Shown here one piece after another: positions 50,287 to 58,685 of a DNA stretch of 64,000 nucleotides (within the stretch, counting starts at the first letter, position 1; each line of letters starts with the position of its first letter). The stretch covers positions 1-64,000 of the forward strand of contig NZ_VBUI01000012.1 in NCBI RefSeq assembly GCF_005780185.1. The letters run 5' to 3'. The notes below the pieces were generated by a model. The model had not been told where the DNA came from. It searched no databases and saw only the letters and a list, made by a program, of their open reading frames with translations. This DNA comes from Halomonas urmiana. Lineage in GTDB: Bacteria > Pseudomonadota > Gammaproteobacteria > Pseudomonadales > Halomonadaceae. Made by a program: the position numbers and the translations under genes.

Positions 50287-51648
50287 ATGCCGCCCCCCAC
50301 CGCTCGCCGCAGCTGGCATGACGCCCTGGTGATCTATCTGCGCGCACCGGTCATCACCATGCTGTTCCTGGGCTTCTCCGCCGGCCTGCCCTTCCTGCTG
50401 GTGTTCTCCACGCTCTCGGCCTGGCTGCGCAGCAGCGGCGTCGAGGTGGCGGCCATCGGCTTCTTCGCCTGGATCGGCATGCTCTACTCGATCAAGTTCT
50501 TCTGGGCACCGGTGGTGGACCGACTCGCCCTGCCGCTGCTGACCCGCAGCTTCGGTCAGCGTCGCGGCTGGATGCTGTTGGCCCAGGCGATGATCGCCGC
50601 GGGCCTGGTGGGGCTCTCCGGCGTCGACCCGGTCGATCATCTGCCGCTGGTGGCCGCCCTTGCGCTGCTGGTGGCCTTCGGCAGCGCGACCCAGGACATC
50701 GCCATCGACGCCTTTCGCATCGAGTCGGCCCCGGACGATGTCCAGGCCGCCATGGCCTCGACCTACATCATCGGCTACCGCGGGGGACTGCTGGCCGCCG
50801 GCGCCGGGGCCCTCTACGTGGCCTCGCTGATCTCCTGGGAGGCCGCCTACCTCTGCATGGCGGCGCTGGTCGGCGTCGGGGCGATCACGGTGCTGCTGCG
50901 CCCGGAACCCGAGCGGACCTCGCTCGGCACGCAACTGATTCACGAGCCGCGGGTGCGCGCCTTCCTGCGCGCCTCTCGCGGGCGGCCGAAGCCGCTGCGC
51001 CGCCTGATCGCCTGGGTGATCGGCGCCATCGTCTGCCCCTTCACCGACTTCTTCAGCCGCCACCGTCGCAAGGCGATCTGGCTGCTGGCGTTCGTGGCGG
51101 TGTTCCGGATCAGCGACCTGGCGATGGCCTCGATGGCCAACCCGCTCTACATCGACCTGGGGTTTTCGCTGGCGACCATCGCCAACATCACCAACGTCTT
51201 CGGGATCGCCATGAGCATCGGCGGGGGCATTCTCGGCGGACTCCTGGTGGCCCGCTACGGCATCGGGCCGATCCTGGTGCTGGGCGCGGCGGCGGCGGCG
51301 CTGACCAACCTGCTGTTCGTGGCCCTGTCGCTGGCGGGACAGAACCTGCCCATGCTGGTCATGGCCATCGTCGGCGACAACCTGGCCAACGGCCTGGCGA
51401 GCGCCGTCTTCATCGCCTTCCTCTCGAGCCTCACCTCACGGGCCTATACGGCGACCCAGTACGCGCTCTTCTCGTCGCTGATGACCCTGCCCGGCAAGTT
51501 CCTGAGCGGCTTCGGCGGCCTGCTGGTGAACGCCGAGGGCTACGCCACCTTCTTCCTGATCTCCACCGCCCTGGGCGCGCCGGCAGTACTGCTGGCGATC
51601 TGGATCAGCCGCGACCGCGCGCTGATGCCGTCGCCGCAGACGGCCTGA
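50287..51648 (+). CDS. ampG: AmpG-family muropeptide permease (MFS)
   Basis: This 453-residue inner-membrane protein has the AmpG pattern: LFLGFSAGLPFLLVFSTLSA, GFFAWIGMLYSIKFFWAPVV, ATQDIAIDAFRIE and AFLSSLTSRAYTATQYALFS. About 12-14 membrane segments are expected. AmpG imports GlcNAc-anhydromuropeptides released by lytic transglycosylases for recycling. A cytoplasmic loop of about 80 residues near the middle (RKPEPERTSLG-like to CPFTDFFSRH) is longer than the E. coli counterpart. Confidence 0.9.
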   Translation: MPPPTARRSWHDALVIYLRAPVITMLFLGFSAGLPFLLVFSTLSAWLRSSGVEVAAIGFFAWIGMLYSIKFFWAPVVDRLALPLLTRSFGQRRGWMLLAQAMIAAGLVGLSGVDPVDHLPLVAALALLVAFGSATQDIAIDAFRIESAPDDVQAAMASTYIIGYRGGLLAAGAGALYVASLISWEAAYLCMAALVGVGAITVLLRPEPERTSLGTQLIHEPRVRAFLRASRGRPKPLRRLIAWVIGAIVCPFTDFFSRHRRKAIWLLAFVAVFRISDLAMASMANPLYIDLGFSLATIANITNVFGIAMSIGGGILGGLLVARYGIGPILVLGAAAAALTNLLFVALSLAGQNLPMLVMAIVGDNLANGLASAVFIAFLSSLTSRAYTATQYALFSSLMTLPGKFLSGFGGLLVNAEGYATFFLISTALGAPAVLLAIWISRDRALMPSPQTA

Positions 51649-51699
51649 GGGTGGCTCGCTCGCCGGCACCCAAGCCGCTTCGGCGCGGCCGGCGCCCGG

Positions 51700-53529
51700 T
51701 CACTCGCCCAGCCGGCCCTGCAGCCAGTCCAACGCGCCCGGGGTGGTACGCCACTGATCGCGCATCAGGGTACGATACTGCCAGGCCTCGGCCCGGGAGC
51801 CGGGCGCGGCGACCCCGTCACCGCCGTTGCCGACTGGCCGCGGGTTTTCGGCACACAGCATAGGGACCACATGGGTATTGTGGCGACGCACCTCGGCCAG
51901 CGCCGCGTCGGCCTCATCGCGGCGCTCCAGGCGATAGAGCGCCAGCACCCGCCCCATCAACAGCCCCAGCGGCGGCGCCTCGTCGTCCTCGCCCTCGAGT
52001 TCGCGCACGCTGAGCGCCAACGCCGCGCGGTCGCGTCCTTCCCTGAGTAACTGGTCGAGCACCAGCTCGCGCAGTCCCAGGCTGTCCTGGGCGTCCAGGG
52101 TCAGCAGATGCTCGGCCAGCTCCCGCGAGCGGGCACGGGCGCCGCGTTCCATGCCGACCACCAGGGCGAGGCCCGAGCGCAGCAGCACGGCGTTATCGGC
52201 GCTGTCCCACAGGAAGCCGCCCTCGCCCTCGGCGCGGACCTGCTCGAGCCAGCGCTCTAGCCGGGTCGCCAGCGGCTCGAACAGGCTCGGCGCCATCCAC
52301 GGCAGGCTGCCGAAGCGGCTGGCGAGCGCCAGCGCCAGGGCCTGCAGCACGGCGGGTGAATCCAGCCACTCGGGGTGAGCACAGAGCGCGGGGAGCCACT
52401 CGCCTGCGTAGGCCCAGGGGTCCTCGTCGAAGCCCATGGGCGCGTCGCTCTCGACCCGGGACGTGAAGACCTTCTGCCAGGCGGCGAACAGGGTGTCCTC
52501 GCGGGCGGTGGAGTGATACTCGAGGCCGCCCTCGGCGTCGCGGCGGATCTCCAGGCGCGGGGCAACGGGCAGCTCGGCGAGCAGCGCCTGGAGCGCTACC
52601 AGCGGCTCGGCCAGGTCCTCCTCGGCGCTAAGCAGCTGGTCGGCCAGGGTCGCCCCGGGATTCTCGGCCAGGTCGGCCAGGAACTGCAGCTGGTCGGGGT
52701 CCAGGTCACCCTGCCGCGCCAGGCGCCGGAACCAGAAGCGCGAGCGCTCCGCGGCCTCCTGCTCGTGCCCCTCATGCAGCAGCAGCATGGCCTCGATGTA
52801 GGCCAGCGTCGGCGAATCGGGCAGCGCCTGCTGGGCGCGCACGAAGGCGGCCCGGGCGCTGTCCAGATCATCGTTGTCCAGATGCATCAGGCAGAGGCGT
52901 TCCAGGGCCACCCCGCGCAGGAACAGCGGCCCACGATCGAGCACCGCGTCCAGCAGCGCCTCGCGCTTGCGGTTGAAACCGCGCTCCTGATACAGATCGA
53001 TGAGGATTTCGAAGGCGGGCTCGGCCTGCTCGGGCAGCGTCAGCCAGTCGGCACGCTCGAACAGCGACTCGAGGATCTGCTGAGCGCGCCCGCGCTGGCC
53101 CGACTCGGCGGCGATCAGCCCGGCCTCCAGCAGGGCCTGGGCCGGCGCCCGGCCGCTGGCCAGCGCCGCCTTGAGGGTGGCGCCCTTCCAGTCGCGCAGC
53201 GAGAGCATCCACATCAGGTGGGTCGGCACGTGCCCGGGCAGGCTGACCGCCCCGCAGCAGCGCTTGGTCTTGCGCCCGGAGTCGCACCAGCAGGGCTCGT
53301 TGCGTCCCGGCCGGGCCAGCGACTCGGCGGCGAAGTCGAGCCGCGCCAGCGGCGTCTGTGACCATAGCTCCGGGGCCAGCGCCTGGGCCAGGGCCGCATC
53401 GCCGCCGACCAGCGCCGGCCCCTCCTCGCGGGCCCAGGCCATCAGCGTGGGATAGCGCTCATCCTGGCGAATGGCTCCCAAGGCGCCCGTGGCAAAGCCC
53501 AGCAGCTGTTCCACCCATACTGCCAGCAT
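51700..53529 (-). CDS. TPR-like protein with SEC-C zinc motif
   Basis: This 609-residue protein carries a SEC-C metal-binding motif near residue 80 (PGRNEPCWCDSGRKTKRCCG) followed by a long helical array with TPR-like repeats (LLEAGLIAAESGQRGRAQQI, DDLDSARAAFVRAQQALPDS, LYRLERRDEADAALAEVRRH). SEC-C domains occur in SecA and in many uncharacterised proteins. No catalytic domain is visible. ATG 53529 has GGAG upstream. Cytoplasmic; function unknown. Confidence 0.72.
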   Translation of the reverse strand: MLAVWVEQLLGFATGALGAIRQDERYPTLMAWAREEGPALVGGDAALAQALAPELWSQTPLARLDFAAESLARPGRNEPCWCDSGRKTKRCCGAVSLPGHVPTHLMWMLSLRDWKGATLKAALASGRAPAQALLEAGLIAAESGQRGRAQQILESLFERADWLTLPEQAEPAFEILIDLYQERGFNRKREALLDAVLDRGPLFLRGVALERLCLMHLDNDDLDSARAAFVRAQQALPDSPTLAYIEAMLLLHEGHEQEAAERSRFWFRRLARQGDLDPDQLQFLADLAENPGATLADQLLSAEEDLAEPLVALQALLAELPVAPRLEIRRDAEGGLEYHSTAREDTLFAAWQKVFTSRVESDAPMGFDEDPWAYAGEWLPALCAHPEWLDSPAVLQALALALASRFGSLPWMAPSLFEPLATRLERWLEQVRAEGEGGFLWDSADNAVLLRSGLALVVGMERGARARSRELAEHLLTLDAQDSLGLRELVLDQLLREGRDRAALALSVRELEGEDDEAPPLGLLMGRVLALYRLERRDEADAALAEVRRHNTHVVPMLCAENPRPVGNGGDGVAAPGSRAEAWQYRTLMRDQWRTTPGALDWLQGRLGE

Positions 53530-53593
53530 CACACTCTCCGCAATCCACAAAATAGCACAGTCTACCAGTCCGCCGCCGGGCTGGGCAGGTGGC

Positions 53594-54838
53594 TCAGGCC
53601 GGCGCGCTCGGCATCAGCGGGCGGGTGCGGGCGTGCATGTCGAGGCGCGCGCCGAGGCGCACCAGGTTCCAGTAGTGGCCATTGAGGGTGCGCGAGAGCA
53701 GCAGGGTATCCGCCGGCGGCTGCAGGCGATCCATGGCCGCCCACACCTTCGGGGAGAGCTCGCGCAGCCGACGGTGCACGCGAACGTCGCCGAAGTCCTG
53801 CTCGCCGGGCTGGAAGAGCGGCGATACCGCCTCGGCCGACTCGCGGTAGAGCGACAGCGGCGCCCCCTGTCCCTGGCGGCCGCCGAGCTCGAGCAGCGCG
53901 GCATCCATGGCCATGGCATCGCCCTCGAGGGTCGCCTCGAGCAGACGCATCATCGCCGTGAGGCGTGCCTCGGGCACCGGGATCACCGCCCCGAGGTCGT
54001 AGATCACCAGGCGTCCCGCCTCGTCCGCGGCGAAATTGCCGGCGTGAGGATCGGCGTGCAGCTCCCCGAAGGTGAAGAGCTCCTCGGTCAGCCAGTCGGC
54101 GAGCGTGGTCGCCACCTGCTGGCGCCGCTCATGGTCGGCCTGCTCCAGCTCGCGCAGCGGCGTGCCGGCTACGTAGCGCATGGCCAGCACCCGCGGGCCG
54201 GAGAACTCGGGCAGCGGCTCGGGGATCACCAGGCGCTCGAGATGGGCATAGCGCGCACGATAGCGGGCCAGCGCCTCGGCCTCGGCGTGGTAGTCGAGCT
54301 CGCCGCGCAGGCTCACCGCCAGCTCCTCGAACAGCGCATCGAGGCGCGCCTGGGGCACCTTGAACCAGCGCCCCAGGCGCATCAGGCGCCGCACCTGGGC
54401 CAGATCGCTCTCCAGTACCTCGGCGAGACCGGGGTACTGGACCTTGAGCACCAGGGTCTCGCCGTCGTGGGTCACGGCACGATGCACCTGCCCCATGGAG
54501 GCGCTGGCGAAGGGGCGCTGCTCGATCTCGCGGAACCGGGCGTCGAGATCGCCGTACTGCTCGACCAGGGTGCGCCGGATGTCGGCCCAGGGCATCGGTT
54601 CGGCCTGGCGCTGCAGGCGGGCGAGTTCCTCGGCGAGATCCGGCGGCAGCAGGTCGTCCCACTGGGACATGATCTGGGCCAGCTTCATGGCCGGCCCCTT
54701 GAGCTCGGAGAGCCCCTCGAAGAGCGCCTCGCCCAGGGCCCGCCAGTCGGCCTGCCCGCCCAGCCGGGTGCGGATCAGCGCGCCGCCGGTGCGGGCGCCG
54801 AGGCCCAGCAGGCGTCGAGTTCGGCCATGTTCGCGCAT
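53594..54838 (-). CDS. ABC1/UbiB-family atypical kinase
   Basis: This 414-residue protein has the ABC1 signature: the A-rich region KGPAMKLAQIMSQWDDLLPP, ATP-binding Lys in ETLVLKVQYPGLAEVLESDL, ELDYHAEAEALARYRARY, the catalytic-loop GELHADPHAGNFAAD and the metal Asp in LVIYDLGAVIP. Relatives (UbiB, AarF, Coq8) support quinone synthesis and lipid metabolism. It is divergent from topB across a perfect palindrome. Confidence 0.87.
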   Translation of the reverse strand: MREHGRTRRLLGLGARTGGALIRTRLGGQADWRALGEALFEGLSELKGPAMKLAQIMSQWDDLLPPDLAEELARLQRQAEPMPWADIRRTLVEQYGDLDARFREIEQRPFASASMGQVHRAVTHDGETLVLKVQYPGLAEVLESDLAQVRRLMRLGRWFKVPQARLDALFEELAVSLRGELDYHAEAEALARYRARYAHLERLVIPEPLPEFSGPRVLAMRYVAGTPLRELEQADHERRQQVATTLADWLTEELFTFGELHADPHAGNFAADEAGRLVIYDLGAVIPVPEARLTAMMRLLEATLEGDAMAMDAALLELGGRQGQGAPLSLYRESAEAVSPLFQPGEQDFGDVRVHRRLRELSPKVWAAMDRLQPPADTLLLSRTLNGHYWNLVRLGARLDMHARTRPLMPSAPA

Positions 54839-54862
54839 CGCCTTATCTCCTCACAATAATTT

Positions 54863-54879
54863 TGTACAACCATTGTACA
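54863..54879. promoter_or_regulatory. Palindrome between ABC1 kinase and topB
   Basis: TGTACAACCATTGTACA, a perfect 7-3-7 inverted repeat 25 bp upstream of the kinase ATG and 79 bp upstream of topB. Its form suits a TetR-type operator, but no TetR gene is adjacent. Confidence 0.55.
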
Positions 54880-54957
54880 TCTGTTGATCAGCTTACACCT
54901 GGCGAGGCGCCGAGAATACTGGAAGAATGTCCATGTCATTCCCGCCGACGAGCCGTT

Positions 54958-56880
54958 ATGCGCCTGATCATCGCCGAAAAACCGAGCCTGGGTCGGGCCA
55001 TCGCCGACGCGCTGCCCGGCCACCCGCGCCGCCAGGACGGCGCCGTCGTGGTCGGCGACACCACCGTCACCTGGTGCCTGGGGCACCTGCTGGAGCAGGC
55101 CCCGCCGGACGCCTACGATCCCGCCCTCAAGCAGTGGCGCCTCGACCATCTGCCGATCCTGCCGGGCCGCTGGAAACTGATGCCCCGACCCAAGGCGCGC
55201 GGTCAGCTGGCGGTGATCCGCAAGCTGCTCAAGGAGGCCCGCGAGGTGGTTCACGCCGGCGACCCGGACCGCGAGGGCCAGCTGCTGGTGCAGGAGGTGA
55301 TCGAGCACCTGGGCTGGAAGGGCCCGGTCTCGCGGCTGCTGGTCAGCGACCTCAACCGCCCGGCGGTGCAGCGGGCGCTGGGACGACTCGAGGACAATGC
55401 CCGCTTCACGCCTCTCTATCGGGCGGCCCAGTCCCGGGCCCGGGCCGACTGGCTGTACGGCATCAACCTGACCCGCGCCTGGACGGTGAGCGGGCGACAG
55501 GCCGGCCACGACGGCGTGCTGTCGGTGGGTCGCGTGCAGACACCGGTACTGGGGCTCGTCGTGCGCCGCGACGCCGAGATCCGCGACTTCCGGCCCCGGC
55601 CCTTCTTCGTGCTGTGGGCCGATCTCGCCGTCGCCCGGGGCCGGCTGCGCGTCTGGTGGCAACCCGGGGAGCCCCACCCCCTGGACGATCAGGGGCGGCT
55701 GCTGGCGCGGGAACCCGCCGCCGCCCTCGCCGAGCGCCTGCCCGGCGCTCAGGGCCGGCTGACCCAGCTGGAGAGCCGCGACAAGCGCCAGGCCGCGCCC
55801 CTGCCCTACTCGCTCTCGGCACTGCAGGTGGACGCCGCCCGACGCCATGGACTCTCGGCCAAGGCGACCCTGGACGTCTGCCAGCGCCTCTACGAGCGCC
55901 ATCAACTGATCACCTACCCGCGCTCGGACTGTCGCTACCTGCCCGAGGAGCATTTCGCTGCCGCCCGCACCACCCTCGAGGGCGCCTGTCGTGCCGACGA
56001 CACCCTGCGCGGCTGGCTCGGCGGCGCGGATTTCTCGCGCCGCTCCAAGGCCTGGAACGACCGCAAGGTCGGCGCGCACCACGCCCTGGCACCCACCGGC
56101 AAGCCCGCCGATCTTTCGCGGCTCGAGAAGGCCGAGGCGGACGTCTTCCGACTGATCGCCCGCAACGTGCTGGCCCAGTTCTATCCGCCCCTCGCCGTGC
56201 GCGATATACAGGCCGACTTCCGGATCCTCGATGAGCACTTCCGCGCCAAGGGTCAGGAGATCCTCGACCCCGGCTGGAAGCCGCTGTTCACTACCCGCGA
56301 GCAGGCGCCGCCCCTGCCATCGCTCACCGAGGGTGAGACCTGCCGGGTCGAGCAGGCCGAGGTGGAAGATCGCGAGACGCGCCCGCCCGAGCCCTTCACG
56401 GATGCCAGCCTGATCAAGGCGATGATGAACATCGCCCGCTACGTCGACGACCCGGCCGTGCGCCGCACCCTGCGCGAGCACGACGGCCTGGGCACCGAGG
56501 CCACCCGGGCCGGCATCCTCGAGACCCTGGTGGAGCGCGGCTACCTGATTCGCCAGGCTAAGGCGCTGCGCGCCAGCCGGCTGGGCAGTGCGCTGATCGC
56601 CTCGTTGCCCGAGGCGGTGGGCCGCCCCGAACGCACCGCCCTGTGGGAGCAGCGACTGGGCGCCATCGCCGAGCAGGACGACGACCCCGCCCCCTTCCTG
56701 GCGGCGCTGATCGAGGACCTGCAGGGCCTGCTCACCGCCGCGGACGCCGACCGGATACGCGCCGCGCTCGCCGGCGCCCAGGGCGAGCAGGCGCCGACGC
56801 CCCGCGGTAAGGGCGGCAAGAAACGCGGCGGCCCGCGCCGCCGGACCGGCACCGCGACCCGACGTCCCCGGCGACAATGA
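54958..56880 (+). CDS. topB: DNA topoisomerase III
   Basis: This 640-residue type IA topoisomerase relaxes and decatenates DNA. It has a TOPRIM domain (MRLIIAEKPSLGRAIADALP, HAGDPDREGQLLVQEVIEHL), SVGRVQTPVLGLVVRRD, the active-site Tyr in QLITYPRSDCRYLPEEHF and HHALAPTGKP; the C-terminus is a short Lys/Arg/Gly-rich tail. No C-terminal zinc fingers, as usual for topoisomerase III. ATG 54958 gives the standard N-terminus; in-frame codons upstream cross the palindrome. Confidence 0.95.
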   Translation: MRLIIAEKPSLGRAIADALPGHPRRQDGAVVVGDTTVTWCLGHLLEQAPPDAYDPALKQWRLDHLPILPGRWKLMPRPKARGQLAVIRKLLKEAREVVHAGDPDREGQLLVQEVIEHLGWKGPVSRLLVSDLNRPAVQRALGRLEDNARFTPLYRAAQSRARADWLYGINLTRAWTVSGRQAGHDGVLSVGRVQTPVLGLVVRRDAEIRDFRPRPFFVLWADLAVARGRLRVWWQPGEPHPLDDQGRLLAREPAAALAERLPGAQGRLTQLESRDKRQAAPLPYSLSALQVDAARRHGLSAKATLDVCQRLYERHQLITYPRSDCRYLPEEHFAAARTTLEGACRADDTLRGWLGGADFSRRSKAWNDRKVGAHHALAPTGKPADLSRLEKAEADVFRLIARNVLAQFYPPLAVRDIQADFRILDEHFRAKGQEILDPGWKPLFTTREQAPPLPSLTEGETCRVEQAEVEDRETRPPEPFTDASLIKAMMNIARYVDDPAVRRTLREHDGLGTEATRAGILETLVERGYLIRQAKALRASRLGSALIASLPEAVGRPERTALWEQRLGAIAEQDDDPAPFLAALIEDLQGLLTAADADRIRAALAGAQGEQAPTPRGKGGKKRGGPRRRTGTATRRPRRQ

Positions 56881-56943
56881 CGCATCACGGCGGCACTCCC
56901 TGCCGCCGCTGCTGACCGCCATGCACTCACGAGGAGAGCCGCC

Positions 56944-57879
56944 ATGACCCTCATGCGACACTGGATCGTCGGGCCCGGGGCGCTGGGTCGACTGGTCGCC
57001 CTGCGGCTGGCCGGCACGGCCGAGGTGACCCTGATCGCCCGCCGCACGCTGCCCGCCGAGCAAACGCTGATCACCCCGGCGCATGCCGCGCTCGTGTTCC
57101 GGGTCGGCGTGGCCCGGATCGACGCCCTGCCGTCGACGATCCCCGACGCGGTGCACCTGACTACCAAGGCGCACGGCGCCGAGGCGGCCCACGATGCCCT
57201 GGCCGACCATCTACCCGACGGGGTGCCGCTGGTGCTGTGGCAGAACGGCTTCGCCTGCCAGCCGCGGCTCAGCGAACGCCACGCCGGACCGGTGCTGTGC
57301 GCCACCACCACCGAGGGGGCGCACGTTCAGGACGATGCCCGGGTGACCCATGCCGGGCACGGCCACACCTTCCTGGGCAGCCTGGATGACCGTCATCGCG
57401 CGCTCGCCGCGCAACTGGCCGACGTTCTCTCGTCCGCGGGCCTGCCCGCCGAGGCAGTCGACGACATTCGCCGGCGGCTGTGGCGCAAGCTCGCCGTTAA
57501 CGCGGCCATCAATCCGCTGGTGGCACGCTTCGGCATCCGTAACGGCGAGCTTCGCGATGCGCCCTTCCGTCCCCGGGTCGAGGCCCTGCTCGCCGAGCTC
57601 GCCCCGATCCTCTCCGCCGAGGGCATCGCGCCGCCCCACGGCGAGGGGATCACCGGCTGGCGGCGCCTGGTGTGGCAGGTCGTCGAGGCAACGGCCGCCA
57701 ATCGCGCCTCCATGCTGCAGGACGTTCAGGCCGGGCGCCTCACCGAGCACGAGGCGATCCTCGCGCCGCTACTCGCCGCGGCCAAGCGGCACGGCCTGGC
57801 GGCGCCCGGCCTGGCCGATCACCTGGCCGCCCTGCGCGCTCGAGCCGACGCATTGGCGCAACCCACCGGCGGTTGCTAG
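56944..57879 (+). CDS. panE: 2-dehydropantoate 2-reductase family (PanE-like)
   Basis: This 311-residue protein has the N-terminal WIVGPGALGRLVALRLAG, VHLTTKAHGAEAAHDAL and LWQNGFACQPRLSE in the NADP domain, catalytic Lys in RRRLWRKLAVNAAINPLVAR and a C-terminal TEHEAILAPLLAAAKRHGL. It reduces ketopantoate to pantoate in CoA synthesis. GAGGAG precedes the ATG. The divergence from E. coli PanE leaves a paralogue with another ketoacid substrate possible. Confidence 0.85.
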   Translation: MTLMRHWIVGPGALGRLVALRLAGTAEVTLIARRTLPAEQTLITPAHAALVFRVGVARIDALPSTIPDAVHLTTKAHGAEAAHDALADHLPDGVPLVLWQNGFACQPRLSERHAGPVLCATTTEGAHVQDDARVTHAGHGHTFLGSLDDRHRALAAQLADVLSSAGLPAEAVDDIRRRLWRKLAVNAAINPLVARFGIRNGELRDAPFRPRVEALLAELAPILSAEGIAPPHGEGITGWRRLVWQVVEATAANRASMLQDVQAGRLTEHEAILAPLLAAAKRHGLAAPGLADHLAALRARADALAQPTGGC

Positions 57880-57937
57880 AGTGAGGGAGTGGTAATTCCG
57901 GGCCGGCACCCCCACTGCCGACTCAAGGTCGGAGATC

Positions 57938-58546
57938 ATGCATCCGGATTCGCGCACCCTCATCGCCCTGGCGGCGCTGCTGGCGATCGTCGCCCTACCC
58001 TGCCAGGCCGACCTCGCGCTCGAGCTCGACGAAGACAAGGAGATCGAGGCCGAGGTGCCCGCCTACGGCGGCATCGCCCAGCCCCTCGTGCTGCTCGACA
58101 ACGGCATGCTCGTCCAGGGTGACGACGTCGCCACCCCCGACGGCGCCACTTCCGGCTTTCGCCTCACCGCCGGCTTCACCCCGCAGAACCTTCCCCGGCT
58201 CGACCTGGGCGCCGAGGTCAGCTACCGGCGCAGCGACGACGTGCCGATCGCCGGAGAAGATGGCTCGCGGCTCCACGACACCACCAGCCTGGGCGGCAGC
58301 CTGATGGCCGGCGTGCGCGTCGGCGCCCTCGGCCTCTACGCCAAGGCGGGATTGGCGGAGTGGCAGGGCGACCCCGTCGGCAGCGACGATCGCGCCGAGG
58401 GGAGTCGCGGCACGGCGAGGATCCAGGGCTTCGGGGCTCGCCTGCAGTTTCGCCAGATGGTCAGCCGCCTCGAGTTCGAGCAGATCGATGCCCCGGCCCT
58501 GGAGCACCTCAACCTGATAAGCGCCTCGATTCACTTTCCCTTCTAG
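57938..58546 (+). CDS. Outer-membrane beta-barrel protein (YfaZ-like)
   Basis: This 202-residue protein has a signal peptide (TLIALAALLAIVALPCQA, mature start near DLALELDED) and amphipathic strands (GFRLTAGFTPQNLPRLDLGA, GSLMAGVRVGALGLYAKAGL, ARLQFRQMVSRLEFEQ), ending in a Phe (ISASIHFPF) as Bam substrates do. It resembles YfaZ-type small barrels. The TAG stop shares its G with the first copy of a 7-bp tandem repeat. Confidence 0.72.
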   Translation: MHPDSRTLIALAALLAIVALPCQADLALELDEDKEIEAEVPAYGGIAQPLVLLDNGMLVQGDDVATPDGATSGFRLTAGFTPQNLPRLDLGAEVSYRRSDDVPIAGEDGSRLHDTTSLGGSLMAGVRVGALGLYAKAGLAEWQGDPVGSDDRAEGSRGTARIQGFGARLQFRQMVSRLEFEQIDAPALEHLNLISASIHFPF

Positions 58547-58601
58547 GAGCAAGGAGCAAGGAGCAAGGAGCAAGGAGCAAGGAGCAAGGAGCAAGGAGCA
58601 A
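58546..58601. repeat. Eight tandem GGAGCAA repeats after the barrel gene
   Basis: Eight perfect 7-bp copies (56 bp), starting at the last base of the stop codon, then a degenerate GGAAACA. It lies between two convergent genes (the barrel gene and ppc), so both mRNAs contain it at their 3' ends. Confidence 0.92.
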
Positions 58602-58685
58602 GGAAACACGATGGCACTCCCCTATCTCAGGCTGCAATGGTGTTCCTTGAAGCTTGCCCCTTGACACTTGTCGCTGGCCGAAGGC

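Noticed and set aside
54880..54957. SOS (LexA) box upstream of topB
   Set aside because: No CTG-N10-CAG site with the required AT-rich core was found; the palindrome present has a different form.
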